Assembly (NCBI GenBank): GCA_918797485.1
Contig: CAKKNE010000001.1
Location: 4,464,001-4,528,000 of the forward strand
Direction of reading: 5' to 3'
Source of the DNA: Pelagomonas calceolata
Lineage: Eukaryota > Sar > Pelagophyceae > Pelagomonadales > Pelagomonadaceae
Length of the DNA: 64,000 bases
The notes beneath the pieces are model-generated. The model was given only the letters and a program-made list of their open reading frames with translations, searched no databases and was not told where the DNA came from. Position 1 is the stretch's first letter; each line of letters opens with the position of its first letter. Positions 55,905 through 64,000 of the stretch are shown in pieces. The translations under genes were made by a program, and so were the position numbers.

Positions 55905-56277
55905 CGCGACACTCTTGTGGGGCAGCCGCGCTGTGCTTGACACTTCGAGCTTGGGCCCCGAAACGGCCGCGCCCCACGCGGTCAACGCAGGCCCCGAGGC
56001 GTGCCCGGAATCGTGTTTGACAACAGAGACGGTCAAAGGGCGACCACGCTCATCAAACCCGACACGGGCCCAATCGAACTGCTGCCACCCGTCGGCTCCG
56101 CCCCTCCTAGGACGGGATAGCGGGCCGGACGCGCCCCGGGCAGCCTCAGCCGCGGGGGGAGCGAACGAGCAGAAGCGCTGCGGAGCTCCGACCGGGCGGG
56201 CGCGCGCCGCACAGACTGCCTGGAAGACGCTTCGTCGGCAGTGCGCGCGGGCGGCACGCCGACGGAGAAGCGGCACC

Positions 56278-58314
56278 ATGCCGGCTCTCGAGGTCGACCC
56301 CGAGGAGCCGGGCCAGGGCATGGCGCCTTCTCGCAGTATCCTGGCGGGGACCTATAACCAGACGTACCTCATTCGCACGCCGGACGCGGGCGAAGATGCC
56401 AGGGAGGCCAAAGGTCTGAGCGACGATTCGGACGACGGCGACAGCGATTCCTATGTGGAACGAAGGGTCATGTTTCGCTGCGGGAACTGGTGCTATACGG
56501 GGAATATCACGCTCGAGAAATCTAGAGTACTACTCTCTGATTTACCTAGAGTCATCCCGACGCTACAACGACAACAGAACCGACTCCACTTCTACTGCAA
56601 CGCTTCCAGTGTCCCCTCCGAGTCGTCTTTTAAAGAACCGATGGCCTTTGTGAACGAGGCCGCGGAGTTCGCCGCCCGAGAACTCGCCTCGGATACGGTC
56701 CATGATGAATTGAGAAAGTGGACGGACGTGTATGGATGGATGGAGAACGACCAGGCCAACACCTACTTTGAAATTCAGTGCTGCCCGCCGCCCTGCATGG
56801 ACGGCATCGCGCTGGCGGCGTCCAAGACGTATGCCCGCGGGTTGGTCTTCATCGCCGTGTATTTCGACCGGGCGTTGTACGTCGTGGTCCAGGATGGGGA
56901 AGGAGACCAACCACTCCTAGATGTCAAGTTTCCCGACGTGAGTTGTCCGGGGCAAGGTATTCATGTCGCGACGTACGGCGGCGAGCAGCGCACGTGGCTC
57001 AAACTCGCGCTGTGGCACTCTTTAGCGCAAGATCCTTCTCGGCAAGTAGACGGGCCCCGTAGATCTTCTCCACAAAAACAACCCAAGACCACGAACCTCA
57101 CGACTGACTCCTACGTGCAGATGTACACGGTGCTCAAAGCGTCGAAGGATGAAAAGGTCCAAAGTGTCGGGTCTACCGCGCATCATGACGTGTTGTTTAG
57201 ATTCGGGTCCTGGTGCTACGCCGGTTCCGTGCAGTTGACGCCTCTGTTAGACTTAGCTGACTTACCGCACTTAATCCCAGCTTTGAGGATGCAGCAATCA
57301 AGATTGGACTTTATTTGTGACGTGTCGCAGATGCCTTTGTCGTCCCCATTTGCCAAGCCCATGGGCTACTTCGCGTCCATCGCGCCGGCCATGGAGAAAG
57401 AGCTCGTGCAAGCCGAGGGCGTCCTCGCGAAGCTCCTAGCCCAACTCGATCGCTTCGAGGTCGGTGGCTCCGTATCATCGTGGCTGGAAGGCGACTCGAC
57501 CCAGTCCTTTTTTGAATTTCAGATGTCCCAAGATAAAGAGGTGGAAAAGGCGTTCCGGAACGTCGAGTTGTTGGCGGCAAAAACTTATACGGCTACCGGA
57601 GTAGTTCTGATAGCCATCTACTTCCAGGGCACTTTTTACGTCGTATTAGGTGAAACTACCGGAGAACAACCTTTACTAGATAGTAGGTTCCCCGACGTCT
57701 CAGCCAAGGGCCGAGGCTACTTGGTAAGTTCCTACGGCGACGGGACCATGACCTGGCCCCAGCTCCGCAAGGTCAGCATCTGGCAGACGGCCGCGGCCAT
57801 GCAGTCGGAACTGGAAGCGCGAGGCGTGAAAGCCAGCGATGGTGACGACGAGGCCGAAGTCCACGTCGTCACGGGCAAACCGATCACAAGGGACCCCTTG
57901 GAGGCGGCGCGCATGGGCGGCGAGGACGCCAAGAGTGTGAGGAAGACGGCCATCGTCACGCCCAGTTACGCGGAGCCCGCCTCGCAAGCAAAAGACGACG
58001 ACGCACCGGCGAGGTCACCCGCGAAAGAAGAGGACGACGACGACGAGGACAAGGAAAATCAAAATGATGAAGAAAGCAAGGCCGCGCGCGACCGTAGGAT
58101 TGACGAGTTATTGCGAGCGCAGCCGAAGAAGAAGTCGCTGGGCGGGCTGTCGCCGTTGGGCTCCAAGGTCAACGCGCCGCACCGCATCAAGGCGAACGAC
58201 CAGATCACGGAGAAGCTCGCGAAGATGCGCAAGGACCTCTCCGCGCAGGGGTTGGGGGGAGACGCGCCGTGGGATGAATTTGGGAGACCGCGCGTCCAGG
58301 CCTTCAAGAAGTAG
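56278..58314 (+). CDS. Protein with a tandemly duplicated domain of about 190 residues, function unknown
   Basis: 678 residues from ATG at 56278. Residues about 61-248 and 301-501 are two copies of one domain. Each begins with a FR.G.WCY.G strand (VMFRCGNWCYTGNITL, VLFRFGSWCYAGSVQL), continues with D.LP..IPALR.QQ.RL.F.C, has an E-F-Q strand and VFIAVYFDRALYVVVQ or VLIAIYFQGTFYVVLG, and ends with a QPLLD.(K/R)FPDVS block and a TW..L....W turn. No catalytic pattern is obvious. The C-terminal 170 residues are disordered with an acidic patch and a helix (KANDQITEKLAKMRKDLSAQ). I do not recognise the domain. Confidence 0.7.
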   Translation: MPALEVDPEEPGQGMAPSRSILAGTYNQTYLIRTPDAGEDAREAKGLSDDSDDGDSDSYVERRVMFRCGNWCYTGNITLEKSRVLLSDLPRVIPTLQRQQNRLHFYCNASSVPSESSFKEPMAFVNEAAEFAARELASDTVHDELRKWTDVYGWMENDQANTYFEIQCCPPPCMDGIALAASKTYARGLVFIAVYFDRALYVVVQDGEGDQPLLDVKFPDVSCPGQGIHVATYGGEQRTWLKLALWHSLAQDPSRQVDGPRRSSPQKQPKTTNLTTDSYVQMYTVLKASKDEKVQSVGSTAHHDVLFRFGSWCYAGSVQLTPLLDLADLPHLIPALRMQQSRLDFICDVSQMPLSSPFAKPMGYFASIAPAMEKELVQAEGVLAKLLAQLDRFEVGGSVSSWLEGDSTQSFFEFQMSQDKEVEKAFRNVELLAAKTYTATGVVLIAIYFQGTFYVVLGETTGEQPLLDSRFPDVSAKGRGYLVSSYGDGTMTWPQLRKVSIWQTAAAMQSELEARGVKASDGDDEAEVHVVTGKPITRDPLEAARMGGEDAKSVRKTAIVTPSYAEPASQAKDDDAPARSPAKEEDDDDEDKENQNDEESKAARDRRIDELLRAQPKKKSLGGLSPLGSKVNAPHRIKANDQITEKLAKMRKDLSAQGLGGDAPWDEFGRPRVQAFKK

Positions 58315-58440
58315 CTTTGGTTCTGGGCCTAATTGCTCCTTACTAGTACTTTCCTATCCTGAGACCTACGCAACCGCAGGGGCGTATCCGTCTACTGACA
58401 CGAAAGTATTAATTACGCCGTCGACGCGTCTGCGACGCCG

Positions 58441-59217
58441 TCAAGCGCCCGCCCGGCTCGCAAGTAATGCACTCAAAGCTTTGTCGACGTCGTTCCCGGC
58501 GTCGCGCAAGGCCCGCTCCGCCTCGTCGGCGCCGAAACCCATGTCCGTGAACGTCAGAATGCGGCTGTCGACGATCGTCGCTGCCGACGCATTCCGCGGC
58601 ACGTCATCGCGCCAGCCGCCCTTGTTCGGGTCGTTTGGCGGGGCCTCGGGCCGCTTGCGCGGATGTTCCGCGCTGGGGTAGGGGTGCGCCGCCTCGGCCA
58701 AGACGTCGTGCGGAGAATCGTTGTAGTAGCCCTGGCCGTACGTCGGCGCGCGCCGCCGGTCCTGGGTAGCATCTGGGTGAGGCGCCTGTGCCCGTCTTCG
58801 TGCCAATAACGCGGTCAGCGCGGCGTCGACGTCATTGGCATGCTCTTTCAGGGCCGCCTCGGTCTCGTCGACAGAAAACCCCATCTCGCGGAAGCGCCGC
58901 AACCTCGAGTCGACTATCAGGGAAGCGTTCTCCTCCCTTATTGGCACTCCATCAAGAAAGCCGCCCTTGTCCGGGTCCGGCCGCGCCGGCTGGAACGGCT
59001 TCCGTCGGCCGTCGTCGTACGCCGCGGGGTGCGTCGCGAGGATGTCAAAAGCGTCCTCGTCGGGCATCGTCGCCGCCGTCAAGAGGTCCAAGGCCCGGTT
59101 CACGTCGTCTTTCGTGCGTCGCAAGGCTTCCCGGACGTCCGCCTCGGGGAAGCCCATGCTCCGCAGCATGGAGGCGTCGACCTTCTCCTCCTGCTCGGCC
59201 GTGCCGAAGTGGGCCAT
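58441..59217 (-). CDS. Triple UBA-domain protein
   Basis: 258 residues from ATG at 59215-59217. Three ubiquitin-associated helical bundles are visible: LRSMGFPEADVREALRRTKD with RALDLLTAA, FREMGFSVDETEAALKEHAN with DAALTALLA, and FTDMGFGADEAERALRDAGN with KALSALLA. Each has the M-G-F turn and the final alanine/leucine helix of UBA domains. The two linkers repeat a DP.KGG..DGVP / DPNKGGWRDDVP segment, so a unit of linker plus UBA was duplicated. UBA domains bind ubiquitin or polyubiquitin; a shuttle or adaptor role is inferred. No catalytic domain. Confidence 0.85.
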   Translation of the reverse strand: MAHFGTAEQEEKVDASMLRSMGFPEADVREALRRTKDDVNRALDLLTAATMPDEDAFDILATHPAAYDDGRRKPFQPARPDPDKGGFLDGVPIREENASLIVDSRLRRFREMGFSVDETEAALKEHANDVDAALTALLARRRAQAPHPDATQDRRRAPTYGQGYYNDSPHDVLAEAAHPYPSAEHPRKRPEAPPNDPNKGGWRDDVPRNASAATIVDSRILTFTDMGFGADEAERALRDAGNDVDKALSALLASRAGA

Positions 59218-59775
59218 ACTCCCCGCTTTGGGGCTCGCGTCGAGTAGATCTCTGTTGCGTGCGCAGGGCCGCTGTGCCGCTGTGGCAGTGTTTTCTTTCG
59301 GCCGCGGCGGCGAAGGGCTGCCCGTCCCCCGTTGCTGGGCGTTGAGTGGGCCCGTTGCGACCTGCTGATTGCGTTGCCTCGAGCGGTCGCGCGCGTTTCG
59401 GGCGCCGCAGAGCAGCAACTTTGCAACAACCAAGCTCTGCCTTCGCAGATCATCGAGGTGCCGGCTTGGTGTCGTTCGTACGGCTGCCCGAGACGTTCCC
59501 GAAGCCTCCATGAGTTCAAAGCGACGTCGCGATAAAACCCGCACTCAGGATCGTCCGCGCCGCGCCTCGCGCGCGGGCGCTGCTGGGCGTGTAGCGCTGC
59601 TTTCTGCGGTACCAACAATCACATTGCTGCAATTGCTGCGCCTGCAGCCAGTATCATAGCGTAGTTTGACCGCTAAGCCGCTGCTCTCCGTGCCCTGAAG
59701 AGCGCCGCGCGCACACGCGCCGACAGCGGTGCACGCACACGCAGCACGCCGTCGAGGCGCGCAGCAAGATTAAAA
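59218..59775. other. Head-to-head gap of the UBA and XRCC2-like genes
   Basis: No gene is seen. It holds a GGGCTGCCC at 59315 and a marginal relative of the GCTAG near-palindrome near 59655 (ATAGCGTAGTTTGACCGCTAAG). Confidence 0.35.
59315..59323. promoter_or_regulatory. GGGCWGCCC motif
   Basis: GGGCTGCCC 98 bp upstream of the UBA-protein start codon (59217, reverse strand). Confidence 0.35.
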
Positions 59776-60567
59776 ATGAACGGCGGCCGCCTCACGCTGG
59801 CGCCGGACGAGACCGCGCGCGAGTATTTAAGAAGAGCGTGCGCCGCGCCGCGGTCGCTGGGCATCCCGGCGCTCGGCGAGGCCGATCGACGGGGCGAAGT
59901 CGTGGAATTGTACGGCCCGGCGGCCGCGGGCAAGACGTCTTTATTGTTACAAATCTGCGCGAGCTGGTGCCTGCCGGACTCGCACGGCGGCGGATGTAGG
60001 AAAGTAGTGTGGTTGGATTGTGATGGAAGACTGAGGCCGTCGCGTTTGAGAGCTTCGATCTACGCCTATGCTGCTAGAGCATGTGAACGAGGAGCCCAGG
60101 AGGCGGCCGCCGACGCCTTACAAAGGGTACAAGTAGCGTACTGCGCGTCATCTCTGGAATTCCTCTGCGCGTTGGAAGGGATCTCCCATTTGGAGGGCGA
60201 GGCGCCATTAATACTGGTGGACTCCATCGGCGGCTTTTTTTGGAGGGAGGTCAAGCCGGCCGAGGACCAATGCGCCGCGCCCTCGCTCTTCCAGGCCTGC
60301 GTCCGCGCCGTCGGTAGGCTATCTTCGAGACGAAAAGCTATCATCGTGTGCGCCAAGCCCAAGTTCTTCCGGGCGAATGCGATCGGAGATCACCGCGAGT
60401 ACCTCCCGCGCGAGTGGACGTTGCTGGTCAAAAGACGTCTGGTGCTGGCGCGCGTGTCCGCGGAGCGGCTCGTCGCGCGGTTCGGCGACCCGCAGACGGA
60501 CTACTCGGGGTCCTTCTCGTTTGGGGTCGGCGCGGACGGGTGCTGCGCGTTCGGCGACGTGCGCTAG
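59776..60567 (+). CDS. XRCC2-like RAD51 paralogue
   Basis: 263 residues, ATG at 59776. Walker A is GPAAAGKTS within VVELYGPAAAGKTSLLLQIC, Walker B is LILVDSIGGFFW, and WLDCDGRLRPSRL fills the position of the XRCC2-type strand after the first helix. Length fits XRCC2 (about 280) better than RAD51 (about 340), and the N-terminal helix-hairpin domain of RAD51 is absent. XRCC2 works with other RAD51 paralogues to load RAD51 on single-stranded DNA in homologous recombination. The C-terminal strands (DYSGSFSFGVGADGCCAFG) are normal for the family. Confidence 0.8.
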   Translation: MNGGRLTLAPDETAREYLRRACAAPRSLGIPALGEADRRGEVVELYGPAAAGKTSLLLQICASWCLPDSHGGGCRKVVWLDCDGRLRPSRLRASIYAYAARACERGAQEAAADALQRVQVAYCASSLEFLCALEGISHLEGEAPLILVDSIGGFFWREVKPAEDQCAAPSLFQACVRAVGRLSSRRKAIIVCAKPKFFRANAIGDHREYLPREWTLLVKRRLVLARVSAERLVARFGDPQTDYSGSFSFGVGADGCCAFGDVR

Positions 60568-60570
60568 TCT

Positions 60571-60588
60571 GTCGCGTCGATGGCGTGG
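60571..60588 (-). repeat. Introner core fragment in a 3' flank
   Basis: GTCGCGTCGATGGCGTGG, one arm of the introner inverted pair, begins 3 bp after the XRCC2-like stop codon. There is no partner arm, target duplication or splice context. The rest of 60568-60889 shows no gene. Confidence 0.4.
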
Positions 60589-60889
60589 TGGGGCGGCCGT
60601 TGCTAAGATGTGTGTGTTGATCTATCTGCGTGTTTTCGCGTGGCTTATCTCTGCGGAACATATATATATCTGTGTGTACCGTATACCATACATAAACCTG
60701 TTTTGCCTCGAGGCGCGCGAGCTGTCCGCGCAAGGCAAACGCCGACGCGGCAGACATTTATCGTCCCTTCTCTATAGCGCGATCACCGAGAACCGGTGCC
60801 GCCGAGGCATAGAATAGCCTGCAGGGCATAAACCTCTTTTTCCAGCTCCTCAGGGAGCGCCGCGTCGACGCGCGCGTCAATAACGTATC

Positions 60890-61590
60890 ATGGGCTCCGG
60901 CCCCAACGGCTGCTTCACGCCGCGGACGTACCAGCACGTCAACCTCGGCGTCGCGGGCATCGTCCTCTACCCGATCGCCCTGCTCTGGTCGTTCGTGGGC
61001 ACGCAGTACATCGCTGACGAGTATTTTAGCGTCGCGCTCGACGGTATTGTCGAGCTGTACCACATAGATCCGGACGGTTTCGCGCAGCGTCGAAATGGGG
61101 CCTTCAGTCGCGGACTCATCACTGCGTCTGCATCGCGTACCTGATGGTCGCTTGGTTGGAAACGAGCGCGTGCGTCCTCGGCGTGCCGACGATCTCCCTC
61201 TCGCTGTTGCTGGCGGCAAGCGGTACCTCGTTGCCGAATTGCCTCGTGGCGATGTACGTCGCCAAGAAGGGCCGGGGCACGACGGCCGTCTCCACCGTCT
61301 TCGGCTCGAACATCTTCGACATCCTCATCGCGCTCGCTTTACCGTGGGCCATCTACTCGTCGATCTTCGGCCCGATCACGGTCTTCGAGTCATTAGGCTT
61401 CGGCACGGCCTACGCCCTCACGACGATCATGATCGCGACGTTCGCTTTGTTCGTGATCCTCTCGGCCACGAACGCCTGGGTCGTGACGCACCCGCACGCG
61501 TGGATCTACCTCGCGATCTATGCCGCCTTCGTCGTATACGTCATTCTCGACGCGATCCCGGGCATCGTCCCGGGGCCGGCGTCGCGCTGA
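60890..61590 (+). pseudogene. Truncated Na+/Ca2+ (K+-dependent) exchanger lacking the first alpha repeat
   Basis: Two pieces of one cation exchanger. The first (60890 to about 61075, ATG at 60890) has the segment leading into alpha-1: FVGTQYIADEYFSVALDGIV. The second (about 61120-61590, other frame) has CIAYLMVAWLETSACVLGVP, alpha-2 (LLLAASGTSLPNCLVAMYVA), STVFGSNIFDILIALALPWA and the last helices. The alpha-1 repeat with its acidic transport residue and the loop between the halves are missing; only about 50-100 bp separate the pieces. Either an exon was lost or the gene is a relic. An intron in this gap would not supply the missing domain. Confidence 0.6.
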
Positions 61591-61916
61591 GCGGCATCCG
61601 TCCTCCCCCCACACGTCCCCGCCGCCGCGCTAGTAACTATCCCCCGTCTATTATTCCGGCTAGTACTGCTAGCCTAAGACTCCGCACGGTTCCCGGGGAC
61701 GGATGGCCACGGCGGCGTTGAGGCCACAACGCAGATCTCACACTGTTCCTCGCAGAGCGCCTGTTACACGCGCCACCACGCCACGCCCCAGTCGCTGCAC
61801 CCACCGCAGTATTGCCTGCGCACGCGCCTGTTACCCGCGCGCCAACCTCGTCCATCGCGGGCTGCCTCGTTCCCCAGCGGCAGCAAAGCAACAGTCTCGA
61901 CGCCAAGCGCTGAACA
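61591..61916. other. Spacer between exchanger fragment and membrane-protein gene
   Basis: It contains GCTAGTACTGCTAGCCTAAGAC (61663 onward), a distant relative of the GCTAG near-palindrome. No gene seen. Confidence 0.3.
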
Positions 61917-62413
61917 ATGGCCGTCACGCGCGGCAAAACGCGGGCAGCTAAGGCGAAGGGCGGCCTCGTGAAGCAGGCTATGACGCTCATCGCGCTCGCG
62001 TCGTCGGCGTTCATCCTGCTGCCCGCCGGCCGCGACATCGTCTCCTACAAGACGTCGATCCTACCGGGTGAAGCGGAGACGCGGCCGCTCATGACGATGG
62101 CGCACTCGTCGAGCCGGACGGGCATGTGGGGCATCTGGGGCCTCAACCACTGCTTCGTCGCGCTGCTCAAGGTCGCCGCGTTTGTCTCCGGCGTCCGTAC
62201 TTCTTCCCCGCGACGCCGTCGACACATTTCACGCGCAGGATCCTCGCCAAGGACAAGGAGCAGCTCAAGAAGCTCTGGGTCCTCACGGCCGCGACCACGG
62301 CGTACGTCGCCAAGTGGAATAGTGATGTGGCCGACTACGGCGGCGACCTCGGCGGCTTCGTCGTCGTCTGCGGCCTGCAGACGCTGTCGATCGGCTACCT
62401 CGCCTTCGCCTAG
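61917..62413 (+). CDS. Small four-helix membrane protein, two exons, function unknown
   Basis: Exons 61917-62179 and 62239-62413 join in frame to 145 residues. A basic start (VTRGKTRAAKAKGG) precedes a hydrophobic helix (AMTLIALASSAFILLPAGRD). Then comes a GMWGIWGLNHCFVALLKVAA helix, a charged loop across the exon junction (ILAKDKEQLKKLW), a helix VLTAATTAYVAKWNSDV, and a final VVVCGLQTLSIGYLAF. The glycine/tryptophan helix with His is distinctive. The 59-bp intron uses GT and AG and has no clear target duplication. I do not recognise the family. Confidence 0.65.
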
Positions 62414-62497
62414 AGCGCTCCGCCACGCTAGGAGCACTAAGAACGAAGTAAAAGGACATTCCGTTACGCCCGCCAGCGCTCCAAGCTACGGCCCTCT

Positions 62498-63106
62498 CTA
62501 CACGATCGAGAAGGAGAGGTTCTCGAACTGCTGCGCGAGCGTCTCGCCGGTCTGGCCCTCGGCGAACATGGCGCCGGCGATGCCGAGCATCGCGAGCCGG
62601 CCGTTGGCGAGCTCGGCGTTGAGCTTCGTGGCCTTGGTCTCCGGGTCGTCGTTGTACGACGTGCCGAAGAAGCCGCAGCCGTAGTCGCCCGAGTAGTTGT
62701 TCGCGGGCCACCACGCGAGCTCGACGAGCGCGCAGAAGGCGAGGATCTGGGCGATGCCCGCCGCGGGGATGGAGAAGAAGCCGCCGAGGCCGTCCGGCAC
62801 GTCCGAGAACTTGAGGTCGGCCGACTTGGAGAGGTAGCCGGGGAACTCGATCTGCGCGTTGTGCACGAGCACGCCCGTGATCGCGACCATGGCGATGCGG
62901 CCGTGCTTGCGCTCGACGGCGCGGCGGCGGACGAACGCCTCCGGGCCGTCCTTGGCGACGAAGCCGAGCGGGTCGAGGAAGCCCGCCGGCGCCTGCACGC
63001 CGAGCGTCGACTCGTCGACGGCGCGGAGCGCCGTCGAGGCCGGCGCCGCCGCGGGCGCCTGGAAGGCCGCCGCCGACGAGAGGCAGAGGGCGATCGCGAG
63101 CTTCAT
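62498..63106 (-). CDS. Fucoxanthin chlorophyll a/c-binding light-harvesting protein
   Basis: 202 residues without introns, ATG at 63104-63106. The leader KLAIALCLSSAAAFQAPAAA has the AAAF junction of plastid preproteins in secondary algae. Helix 1 carries the chlorophyll motif RRAVERKHGRIAMVAITGVL and helix 3 carries KLNAELANGRLAMLGIAGAM, both with the Glu and Arg ligand pairs. Length and spacing are normal for Lhcf/Lhcr-type antenna proteins. Compared with the 14686-15623 gene it lacks the intron and the long N-terminal insert. The C-terminus TLAQQFENLSF is typical. Confidence 0.94.
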   Translation of the reverse strand: MKLAIALCLSSAAAFQAPAAAPASTALRAVDESTLGVQAPAGFLDPLGFVAKDGPEAFVRRRAVERKHGRIAMVAITGVLVHNAQIEFPGYLSKSADLKFSDVPDGLGGFFSIPAAGIAQILAFCALVELAWWPANNYSGDYGCGFFGTSYNDDPETKATKLNAELANGRLAMLGIAGAMFAEGQTGETLAQQFENLSFSIV

Positions 63107-63819
63107 CTTTGAAATATTCTGCGAGGGGGGTTGGGTGGGCGCGCGCGCTCGTTGTGCAGCGGCGGCGGCGGTGTGTGTCGAGGTCTACCCGACGAGGTGG
63201 CCACCGGGCGCCTCGTCGGCACCGCCTTCCGCGGTAGCGGCTGAGCGACAGCAATGCGTGCTCGTGCCTTCGCTTTGTCCACGCCCAACAGCTGCCGCGT
63301 GCGAATGCTCGTGGGCACCCAGAACGGGTCAGCCGGACGCCGCGCCGCCGTATAAGGCCTTGCTACGCCAGCGATCCAACCTTGGCTTTACGAGCCGCAC
63401 GAGCGCCGCGGCGGCAAATCTTCTCGCGGTAGCTTCAGTAACCTCGCTCGTGAGTACAACGACCAGCGTGACGCTGCTTTTCACGTGAGTGTGGACGCGG
63501 TAGCTCGCAAATAGCACTATGAAGCCGAGGTATCAAGGCTTCGAGAGGCGAAGCAAAAAACCAATTTCACCTTCTCGAGCCCTCCAGGACGAGTCCGGTG
63601 GTCTGCAATATCGAGGAGGGCTCGAAAAGGGTTTTTGAAACCCGCACGTTGCTAGCGTCGTAAGATACTAGCGCCAAGCAAGCAAACTCGGTCCAGCGCG
63701 GTGCTGAGGGCGAGAGCGTGAGGAGAAGCGGCCATTTGTCTCTGCCTGACGCGCACACTCGGCTGCAGCGGACAAGAGCTGAAAGGATCGTTGCGAGACG
63801 CCAGCCGACGCACCGCACC
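63107..63819. other. Head-to-head gap of the light-harvesting and BRCC36-like genes
   Basis: No gene is supported. The reverse-strand open frame through 63567-63947 overlaps the BRCC36-like coding start and has no protein-like features. A near-palindrome copy lies at 63651. Confidence 0.35.
63651..63672 (+). promoter_or_regulatory. GCTAG near-palindrome, copy f (diverged)
   Basis: GCTAGCG, TC, GTAAGATACTAGC, in the head-to-head gap between the light-harvesting gene (63106) and the BRCC36-like gene (63820). Confidence 0.45.
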
Positions 63820-64000
63820 ATGTCCCTAGCCCACTGCACCCTAGCCAAGGAGTGCGCCTTTTGTGTGGTGGCCCACGCCCTCTCGACGGAGAAGCAGGAG
63901 GTCATGGGCCTGCTGTTTGGGCGGTGGGACGGCCCGCAGGCGTTCATCGAGGAGGCGCATCCTCTCGCCAGGACGGACAGGCGTGCTGACCGCGTCGAGG
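63820..64000 (+). CDS. BRCC36-like JAMM/MPN deubiquitinase (3' partial)
   Basis: The first 60 codons, cut by the window edge, begin with ATG at 63820. They read LAHCTLAKECAFCVVAHALS, TEKQEVMGLLFGRW and, near the edge, ARTDRRADRVE. BRCC36 and its relatives start with a similar strand-helix unit containing HALST..EEVMGL and continue with RSDKRKDRVE before the JAMM zinc site, which lies outside the window. BRCC36 cuts lysine-63-linked ubiquitin chains in DNA-damage and BRISC complexes. Family is well supported, exact member less so. Confidence 0.8.
   Translation, partial: MSLAHCTLAKECAFCVVAHALSTEKQEVMGLLFGRWDGPQAFIEEAHPLARTDRRADRVE

Larger units (their letters stand above)
55693..56277. other. 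Head-to-head gap of the cysteine-rich and duplicated-domain genes
   Basis: It contains two GGGCAGCCC palindromes (55816, 55896), further GGGCAGCC copies (55921, 56137), and ACTCTTG repeated at 55793, 55881 and 55910. The open frame running through it in phase with the next gene has no good start before 56278. Confidence 0.4.

Noticed and set aside
55915-56277. In-frame N-terminal extension of the duplicated-domain protein
   Set aside because: It passes through a promoter-like gap with two GGGCAGCCC copies and has no conserved features; ATG at 56278 is preferred.
63567-63947. Reverse-strand ORF of 126 codons at the right end
   Set aside because: It overlaps the BRCC36-like coding start on the other strand and shows no protein-like features.

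Overview
The window looks like nuclear DNA of a small photosynthetic stramenopile, most likely a pelagophyte such as Aureococcus anophagefferens; the species name is an inference. The evidence is high GC, very dense genes on both strands, two fucoxanthin chlorophyll a/c proteins, a plastid-type SmpB with an N-terminal leader, a KATNIP (katanin-interacting protein) homologue, and short introns that are introner elements: mobile DNA pieces with terminal inverted repeats and 8-bp target duplications that are spliced out. Such elements are known from Aureococcus and Micromonas.

Layout. 1-9.2 kb: the 3' part of a fused cyclopropane-synthase/methyltransferase gene, a CD36-like membrane protein, a SHQW-type protein, a three-exon glycosyltransferase with two introners, and a detached tail of a Na+/H+ exchanger with a second partial copy. 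9.2-20 kb: SET methyltransferase, eEF1B-gamma, coiled-coil protein, CUB/EGF fragment, membrane protein, light-harvesting protein, NEK kinase and a golgin. 20-32 kb: secreted protein, organelle-type PD-(D/E)XK nuclease, 3'-5' exonuclease with a tiny membrane ORF one base upstream, SmpB, KATNIP with three introners, and a tandem pair of unknown paralogues. 32-46 kb: a helical-repeat protein, a probable plastid membrane protein, a 1413-residue VHS/UIM/DPF endocytic adaptor facing a WWE-PH-RING-EF-hand-ubiquitin-like protein, and an SR splicing factor. 46-64 kb: a C2-tyrosinase-matrixin fusion, a PC-esterase-like protein, an ISEFL-repeat protein, an RS-rich protein, an SLC35 transporter, a protein with a duplicated unknown domain, a triple-UBA protein, an XRCC2-like recombinase, a broken cation exchanger, a membrane protein, a second light-harvesting protein and the first 60 codons of a BRCC36-like deubiquitinase.

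Genes are not grouped into pathways. They alternate as head-to-head and tail-to-tail pairs; tail-to-tail gaps run from 3 bp to about 400 bp. About half of the head-to-head gaps carry a 24-bp near-palindrome (GCTAGCGG, three variable bases, GTAAGACACTAGC). A second near-palindrome, GGGCWGCCC, recurs just upstream of other start codons. These two motifs are the strongest candidates for an undescribed regulatory system here.

Gene starts were placed at the first sensible in-frame ATG. Introns were placed by frame continuity and target-duplication structure only; no transcript data were available.
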